Below are positions 41,246 to 46,868 of a stretch of DNA of 46,868 nucleotides, piece after piece. The position numbers and the translations under genes are program-made. How positions within the stretch are numbered: the stretch's first letter is position 1; every line of letters begins with the position of its first letter. The stretch covers positions 1 through 46,868 of the forward strand of contig CAMDLP010000022.1 in NCBI GenBank assembly GCA_945901795.1. The letters are read 5' to 3'. This DNA comes from Akkermansia muciniphila (GTDB lineage Bacteria; Verrucomicrobiota; Verrucomicrobiia; Verrucomicrobiales; Akkermansiaceae). The notes beneath the pieces are model-generated. The model searched no databases. It worked only from the letters and a program-made list of their open reading frames with translations, and was not told the origin of the DNA.

Positions 41246-41296
41246 AAAACCAACGCCCGCCGGGTCCGCGAGATCCGGCGGGTGTTTGGTTTTTTT
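41246..41296 (+). terminator. Strong intrinsic terminator
   Basis: Stem of about 20 bp: left arm AAAACCAACGCCCGCCGGGT from 41246 to 41266 and right arm from 41272 to 41293, with one bulged base and one G-U pair, loop CGCGA. A run of seven T (41290-41296) closes it. It follows the TGA of the plus-strand fragment at 41232. A-rich sequence on the left flank means it could also work in reverse. Confidence 0.8.
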
Positions 41297-42225
41297 CCTC
41301 ATAATGGCCGACTTGCACACGAAGCCTTCACCGTGAACCCCACGGGATCATGATCCCGATTACCACAAATGGCTGACCTTCCCCTAAACCGATCCATCAC
41401 TCCCATTCTTGCCGCGCACTTAAAATGTTCTTATTAACACTCTTTGTGCCGTCCACTTACCAGCCCCGCCGCCCCCGCGCCTCGCCCCTCTGGCAACTTG
41501 TCCACCACGGCTGGGACGAATTCCTTGCCAACTACGAAAGCAAACACCGCAAGAATCTCGGCCCGGTCCACCCCGCCGCCCCCGCCACCGTCGAATCCTT
41601 CCTCCGTTGCGGCGACCTCGCCTCCGGCTTCACCCGCCTGCAATGCCCCGACTGCGGCCACGAACGCCTCCTCGCCTTCACCTGCAAGGGCCGCCACTTC
41701 TGTCCATCCTGTCACCAGCGCCGCGTCCGCTCCACCAGCGACTGGATCGCCACCGCCGTTTGCCACGAAGTCCCGCACCGCCAATTTGTCTTCACCATTC
41801 CCAAAGTCCTACGCGGCATCTTCCGCAAACGCCGCCAGCTCCTAACTCACCTCTTTCACACCGCCACCGAAACTCTCCGCGACGCCTTCCGCACCCGCCT
41901 CAACCTCCCCGAGGGCAAACTCGGAGCCATCGCCGCCGTTCACACCTTCGGCGATTACTTGATCTTCCACCCGCACCTCCACGTCCTCGCTGCCAACGGC
42001 CTCTTCACCCCCGACGGCCATTTCCACTGCATGCCCGCCGAAGACCTCGAACCTGCCATCGAACTCTTCCGCCACCGCTTCCTCCACGCCCTGCGCGAAG
42101 CCAAGCTCATCAGCCACGGCAAACTCGCCGACCTGCTCTCCTGGAAACACTCCGGCTTCCACATCTACGACGGCGGCGAAAAACCCGTCGCCGCCCACGA
42201 CAGCGCCCGGCGCAAACGCTGTGGC

Positions 42226-42270
42226 TGGAGCATCTTGCTCCAGACCGTCCAAGGAGCGTCTCGCTCCTTG
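42226..42270. repeat. Two adjacent palindromes inside the transposase
   Basis: TGGAGC-ATCTT-GCTCCA (42226-42242) and CAAGGAGC-GTCTC-GCTCCTTG (42250-42270) are perfect hairpins 7 bp apart, sharing the GGAGC/GCTCC core, followed by TTTTCC. They sit exactly where the transposase reading frame is lost. They look like inserted mobile palindromic words of the REP/MITE type. Confidence 0.6.
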
Positions 42271-42339
42271 TTTTCCAACCCAAGCCCGCGGCCAAACCCC
42301 GCACATCCCCGATCGCATCATTCGTCCTCCAGTTTCTTC

Positions 42340-42371
42340 AAATCAACAATCCAAAATCAACAATCATCAAT
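42340..42371. repeat. Low-complexity ATCAAC-word repeat
   Basis: AATCAACAATCC, AAAATCAACAATC and ATCAATC follow each other in tandem. Such AT-rich words interrupt the transposase sequence and resemble the arms of the repeat at 1599-1697. Confidence 0.45.
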
Positions 42372-42896
42372 CGGAGATCCTTCTCATCCCCGCACCACCG
42401 AAACAATCCGCCCGCGACATGCGCCCCCTCTGGCGCGACCTCATCCTCCAGGTTTGGGGCGGCGACCCGCTCCAGTGCACCTGCTGCAAGGGCACCATGA
42501 AACCCGTCCGCAAAGTCATCCGCCGCGAGGAAATTGAATTTTTTCTCCGCCTCCACGGCCTCTGGAAGGGAATCGTCACACTCCCACGCCCGCCGCCTCC
42601 GCCCTTCGACATCGAACAACGCCGGGGGATCGGAGGCGTTTTGGACGGAGGCGAAGCCGTAGCCCGAAGGGTGAGCCCGCCGGGTGGGGCGGGCGAATCA
42701 AACCATGGAGCCGATCGAACCGCCGTGGCAGGCGATCAAGGAGTGGATCCCCGACGACGAGCCGGATCTCGACTGGTTCAACCGTCCCCGGAATCCATCC
42801 AATCCCGATCCGGATGGCTACGACCAAAGCCAAACATGGCAGGCACCCGAAATCCATTTGGAAGACGGCCGCATCCTGGTTTTCGAATACACCTGA

Positions 42897-43403
42897 CAAG
42901 CAGGCAGCTGCGCCTACCGAAAAACCGTCGCCAAAGAAATCTTGGCAAAGCGGTCTGGAGAGCTACGCTCACCGCGAATGAAAACCGCCGTGAATCCTTC
43001 CGATACCGCCAAATCTCGGCGTCCAGCGGAGCATTCTTCCTTTCAGCGTTTCAGTTTTCAGCATTTCAGCTTTACCCAAATCCCCCTTTCCCCCGCAACC
43101 CCCATTTCCCCGCCCTCCAGTCTACGCCGAGGCTACGACAGGCAGGCCGGTCCGATCCATTGGCTCTTTCAGGGGCCTCCCGCAGAAAGCAAATTCCTAG
43201 CAGCGCGCGTCTCCACAACCTCATGTCATCTAGCAGTCAAGGTGCGGATCCGCGTTATTCCCGAGGCGTCTTCGCGCTTGGGACGGCACGAGGAAGCGGC
43301 CCTTGCGTTCTGAGGCAGTATGGTAGAGCCCGCTTTATGCGGGCAATCTTCCGGAGATGATAGTAGTTTGGATGGTGTTGGTGAACAGGAAGGACATCGA
43401 ACA
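42897..43403. other. Non-coding region with small repeats before the glycoside-hydrolase-like gene
   Basis: No convincing gene in 507 bp. It holds a tandem of TTTCAG words (43041-43073), the 14-mer GAAAGCAAATTCCT (43185-43198) that recurs at 46361-46374, and a perfect hairpin GCCCGC-TTTAT-GCGGGC (43328-43344). A Shine-Dalgarno-like AGGAAGG (43387-43393) lies 10 bp before the ATG at 43404. Longer frames here are codon-bias shadows. Confidence 0.5.
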
Positions 43404-46217
43404 ATGAATGATGCACCAGTTGTCCGCCGGATTACCGCGCTCGTACTCGGATGCTTCATGCTCCTGCCGGGCGTGGTTTCCGCCGGCAGTTTTATTCGAT
43501 TTCGGGTGGACCAGTTGCCCGCTGGCCAGGCGGAGCTGAACATCACCGCCATAATGAAGATCCACGCCGCGCCGTGGACCCTGTCCGGCCTCAAGCTGAC
43601 GCCGGTGCCGGCGAAAGGAACCGGATGGACGCCGTGGGTTAACCTCCAGAAGTTGCCGGGCGGGGCCACCGGGTCGCTGATCATGACAATTCCTGCCGGC
43701 GCGAAGGGGATGACTCGCTTCAGCACGGCGGAGGACGACGCGGCCGTGGTCCGGGACGTCAAGTGGGATTAGCCGGACGGCAACAAGGTCATCGTCAGTC
43801 CCGATTTTTCCGATGTGCGGACGTTTCGCGAGCAGGAACGCCGTTACTATCTCCGGACACTGATTCAGACCAACGGCAGGCTCCATTCGCTGAGCAGGCC
43901 GCCCCTGTTCTTCGGCAACGCCTGGGGCTATACAACAGGGGGCGCCGCGGAATACATGGTCAAGAGTTTCCGGCTGATGGGTCTCAACAGCGTCGTGACC
44001 AGCGAGGATGCTGCAAAATACGAGACCATCTACGGCTGGCACAGCCAGGGCGGGCAGTACGGACCTCCGGGATTCATGCCTTACGATGAGAAGGCGGCGC
44101 GTGATAAATTCAACGACTTCTACAAAAACTTTTTCACGACCGGGAAGGGCAAAGGCTCCGCGCCCGGCATGCGGATCTTCCAGCTTGCCGACGAGCCGGG
44201 CGAGGCGAATCCAAAGCCCGCCGAGGCGACACCGGCATTCCGCGCCTGGCTGTCAGAAAAAGGTATCGTGCCCACATTGTTCGGGAAGAAATCCTGGGAT
44301 GAAGTCACGCTGGACCTTGTAACTCGCGGCACTCCCGAAGAAAGGCGCCTGTTCTACTGGAGCCAGAGGTATAAGGACTACCTGACCCCGAAATGGCTTT
44401 CAATCGCCGCCGATGCGGTGCGCGACAGCGGGCCCAACCGCGAGGTGCAATCATATGTCGCCCTCAGCGGACACCAGCTCTACATGCCCAGCAGGCCGCC
44501 CGTGGACATGTTCCAACTTGCCCAGTACCCGAACCTGATGCCCGGGATCAGCGACTGGATGACCAGCGGAAGCTGGAACTGGGACAGCCACCAGGCGGTT
44601 GCATTCTCTGTGGCGTTCTTCAACGCCGGCGCGCGCCGGCACGGTGCCGATTTCGGCAAGCCGCCGTTGTCTCGTTCGATGATGCACTGCGTCAATCCCA
44701 GCCTGTTCCGCGGTTACACCCAGCTTGCCAACCAGTGCAAGTTCATCAGCTACTACAACTACGGGCCGGACTACGAGGTGACCGAGGGCTACTGGTCGCA
44801 ATCGTGGAGCGGATTTGCCGTCCAGCGCATTAACAACCAGGCGGCGCAGATGGACGACATCCTTGGGCCGGGCGTCATGCGGCCGAGCCGTGTGGCTATG
44901 CTCTACTGCACATCACAAGACGTCTGGTGGCCGGAATGGATGTTCGCGGATAAACGCGCCATGTTCCTTGGACTGTCGCACGAATACTTCCAGCCGGGCA
45001 TGGTCACCGAGGAACAGGTCGCGGCCGGCGCGCTTGCCAACTACGACGCGGTCTACGTCATTGACCAGGTCGTTCCCAGGGCCACGCAGAATGCCCTCGA
45101 GAGCTTTGTCAAAGACGGCGGCCTGATGTGGGCATGCGACGACGCCGCGCACATGGACGAGTACGCGGACGGGCACGACCTTTTGGACAGGCTGGCGGGC
45201 CTGAAGCGCGATTTTAGCGCGAACCCTGGCACTGCGGTGACGGTCGCCCCGATCGCCGGCGAGAAGACGTTCGAAGCGCATGAGGTGCCTTTGCACGGGA
45301 GGAAGAAGGAGACCATTCGCCGCTGCCTGTTCAAGTGGGACGGCGCGAAAGTCCGGGCCGAGTACAGCGACAAGACGCCGGCATGGGCCGAGAAACAGGT
45401 CGGCAAGGGCAAGGTTGTCTACATTGGGCACCGGTCCGGCCTTGCCTATTCGGCGCGGGCCGGTGCGCGTGGCGAACACAAGTGGTGGCTGCCGGCTTAC
45501 AGGCCGCTCATGGTCCTGCCTTTGCTCGAGGCCAAGGTCGAGCGCGACTTGATCGTGTCGGAACCGCTGGTCATGACCACGCCGATTTCAACCGACGCCG
45601 GGACCGCGATCATTATGTTCAACATGTTCTTTCAGGACCGGACAAACCTGACAGTCAGCCTGAAGGAACCCGCCAGGCCGTTCAGCGTGGAATGGTGCGG
45701 CAACAATCAACAGCTCGCTCCGCTGTCGTACGAGTATGTCAACGGCCGCGTGGTGATCTCAAACCTCAATCTGCCGCCGCAGGGCACCATGATCCTCGTC
45801 CGGCGCAAACCGGCCCCGGCGGACGACCGCCTCGCGGTCATGAAAGCCACGGCCGAGCAGGGCATCGCCTCGACGGACTGGCAGGCGGCCAGCGCGGGCG
45901 CATGGTTCGCCGGCTTCTTCCCGACCTGGAATCTTGCTCCAAAGATCATTCCCCTGCTCTCGCACGAGCATTGGTCCGTCCGCCGGAGCGCCGCAGAAGC
46001 GCTGGGGCGCCTTGGCCACAAGCCCGCGGCGGATGCACTCAGTGCCGCGATAGCAGGCGAAACCGACACGCACGCACTGGCTGACGAACTATATGCGCTC
46101 GCTCAGCTCAATCCAGCAGCAGCGCAGAAGTTCTGCCAGCAGCACAGCAAGCATCCTGACATTTTCGTACGCAAGGAAGTTGAGCGGGCCGCGGCCCTGT
46201 TACCGCAGAAGAAATAG
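43404..46217 (+). pseudogene. Secreted glycoside-hydrolase-like protein (GH42-like layout) with internal amber codon
   Basis: One continuous frame of 938 codons broken by a single TAG at codon 123 (43770-43772). ATG 43404 gives a signal peptide (ITALVLGCFMLLPGVVSAGS). A beta-sandwich-like N-terminal domain follows, then after the amber a barrel-like region (FGNAWGYTTGGAAEYMVKSF, MRIFQLADEPGEANP, where the Glu in ADEPGE could be the acid/base). A Rossmann-like domain of the GH42 trimerisation type follows (VAMLYCTSQDVWWPEWMFAD, YDAVYVIDQVVPRATQNALE), then a beta domain and C-terminal HEAT-like helices (SHEHWSVRRSAAEALGRLGH). No frameshift is seen, so the gene is either freshly inactivated or read through. 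It stands between two transposase remnants and was probably acquired by transfer. Substrate unknown. Confidence 0.6.
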
Positions 46218-46408
46218 GAGAGCTGTGAATGTCAAAATTGCCACTCGCTGCCGTGTCTTTCCCGAAGTCCTTCACCTGAGATTGCGCCACTGCGTCGTAC
46301 CATACCCCCTCACTCCCCGACGCCCGTCCCCGGTCTGAGCGTTTCCGGTGCGGCGGGCGCGAAAGCAAATTCCTGCGCGGCGGGGCGATCTTTTGCGGCT
46401 CGGTGAAT

Positions 46409-46432
46409 GGGGTCAGAGTACACGGATTGACA
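46409..46432 (+). repeat. GGGGTCAGAGT motif upstream of the RAYT gene
   Basis: The word GGGGTCAGAGTA followed by CACGGATTGACA and a run of eight T precedes the transposase-like gene by about 40 bp. This phrase is, to my memory, common upstream of REP-associated tyrosine transposases in many bacteria and may be part of the element. The rest of 46218-46472 holds the 14-mer repeat (46361-46374) and no gene. Confidence 0.5.
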
Positions 46433-46472
46433 TTTTTTTTGCCCTGTTGATGTTTCGGATCCAGTTTTCCGC

Positions 46473-46868
46473 ATGGCCCGCCAACCTCGATTTCAGTATG
46501 CCGGTGCGTTATATCACGTGATGGCACGTGGCAACGGGGGAGACGCAGGTGTTTGTCACCGACGATGACCGCAAGGTGTTTCTCCACCGACTCGGGCAGG
46601 TTTGTGAAAGTCATGGCTGGAAGGTCCATGCGTGGGTGCTGATGGGGAACCATTTCCATCTGCTTCTTGAGACACCGGAGCCCAATCTTGTCACCGGCAT
46701 GAAGTGGTTGCTCTCGACTTACAGCCAAGGCTGGAACCGCGCGCACATGCGGCGCGGGCATGTGTTTCAGGGGCGCTACAAGGCGGTTCCCGTCAACGCT
46801 TCGGATTCTGCGGGCGATGGGGCATCCTGGTTCAGTAAGCCGATCCGTCTCGGACGGCAGAGCGGACA
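46473..46868 (+). pseudogene. REP-associated tyrosine (RAYT / IS200-like Y1) transposase, frameshifted and cut by the window end
   Basis: ATG 46473 opens MARQPRFQYAGALYHVMARG followed by N, the standard RAYT N-terminus. A run of five G (46536-46540) then throws the reading out of frame. In the shifted frame it continues QVFVTDDDRKVFLHRLGQVC, then WVLMGNHFHLLLETPEPNLV with the HFH metal-binding motif of HUH transposases, then LLSTYSQGWNRAHMRRGHVF followed by QGRYKAVPV. The catalytic Tyr region (MKWLLSTYSQ) is present. Sequence after KAVPV no longer fits the family, suggesting a second lesion near 46800. RAYTs handle REP palindromes, of which this region has many. Confidence 0.75.

Larger units (their letters stand above)
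41425..42896 (+). mobile_element. IS91-family transposase, degenerate
   Basis: The HUH (Y-type, rolling-circle) transposase of an IS91-like element, no longer intact. The N-terminal zinc-ribbon part reads LQCPDCGHERLLAFTCKGRH and FCPSCHQRRVRS. The catalytic region includes QFVFTIPKVLRGIFRKRRQL and HTFGDYLIFHPHLHVLAANG, with the HPHLH metal-binding motif. After about residue 255 the frame is lost: two hairpins and low-complexity DNA replace the middle of the C-terminal half. The end resumes in another frame as MRPLWRDLILQVWGGDPLQC and TCCKGTMKPVRKVIRREEIE. It breaks again and finishes near 42684-42896 with WQAPEIHLEDGRILVFEYT, a typical transposase tail. Terminal ori/ter ends of the element were not identified. 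Confidence 0.75.

Noticed and set aside
13407-43772. Genetic-code change with TAG as a sense codon
   Set aside because: Several intact genes end in TAG (25277-25279, 30543-30545, 46215-46217), so only the two broken genes have internal TAG.
43335-44042. 235-codon minus-strand frame over the amber codon
   Set aside because: No motif, and the plus strand has a signal peptide and continuous domain structure across the site.
46108-46761. 217-codon minus-strand frame at the right end
   Set aside because: It runs antisense to both the glycoside-hydrolase-like gene end and the RAYT sequence, which are recognisable on the plus strand.
1-46868. CRISPR arrays and tRNA genes
   Set aside because: No regularly spaced direct repeats and no cloverleaf-like sequence with a GGTTC-type T arm were seen on reading either strand; a covariance-model search was not possible here.

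Overview
The window is high-GC bacterial DNA whose gene content (System II cytochrome c maturation, FecR/CHASE2 modules, long secreted proteins, weak Shine-Dalgarno sequences, many word-like palindromic intergenic repeats) fits Verrucomicrobiota. This is an inference from protein style; there is no 16S rRNA or other phylogenetic marker in the window to confirm it. No tRNA, rRNA operon or CRISPR array was found.

Layout. 1-1.05 kb: end of a DUF2452 gene facing a LURP-one-like gene. 1.1-3.2 kb: a minus-strand arsenic operon, arsR-DUF6428-aquaporin-arsC, whose first three products have cysteine-rich tails, with a perfect inverted repeat on the arsR start. 3.2-8.9 kb: a PIN-toxin remnant, lysS, hflX, an L,D-transpeptidase, and a decayed CoA-disulfide-reductase/rhodanese gene. 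8.9-13.0 kb: lipoprotein-resB-ccsA, the machinery that attaches haem to c-type cytochromes. 13.3-14.2 kb: a broken SGNH hydrolase gene.

14.3-27.8 kb is the most striking region: two divergent operons with 24 haem-attachment motifs. The minus operon encodes a tetrahaem cytochrome, a large outer-membrane beta-barrel, and a decahaem cytochrome fused to an LVIVD beta-propeller. The plus operon encodes a membrane-anchored FAD/NAD(P)H/2Fe-2S reductase, a protein with two cyclic-nucleotide-binding domains fused to four 4Fe-4S sites, a dihaem cytochrome b, and a membrane-anchored decahaem cytochrome with an 11-cysteine cytoplasmic domain. Read together they could carry electrons from NAD(P)H or the quinone pool across the periplasm to or through the outer membrane, with a cyclic-nucleotide sensor built into an iron-sulfur subunit. 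The 419-bp divergent control region has two near-perfect palindromes. The function is inferred.

27.9-39.1 kb: a GH63-type glucosidase, a cyclic-nucleotide-binding MscS channel, an outer-membrane protein plus FecR protein divergent from a CHASE2 adenylate cyclase, a DUF3307 membrane protein, a double GlcG/HbpS-domain protein and a secreted alpha/beta hydrolase. The cyclase and the two cyclic-nucleotide-binding proteins could form one cAMP circuit.

39.1-46.9 kb: lysC and the RNase P RNA gene, whose 3-prime end is duplicated around a 103-bp palindrome-rich insert. After that come a truncated gene with its terminator, a degenerate IS91-type transposase, a long glycoside-hydrolase-like gene interrupted by an amber codon, and a frameshifted REP-associated (RAYT) transposase that runs off the end. 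This right end is an accessory region full of gene decay.
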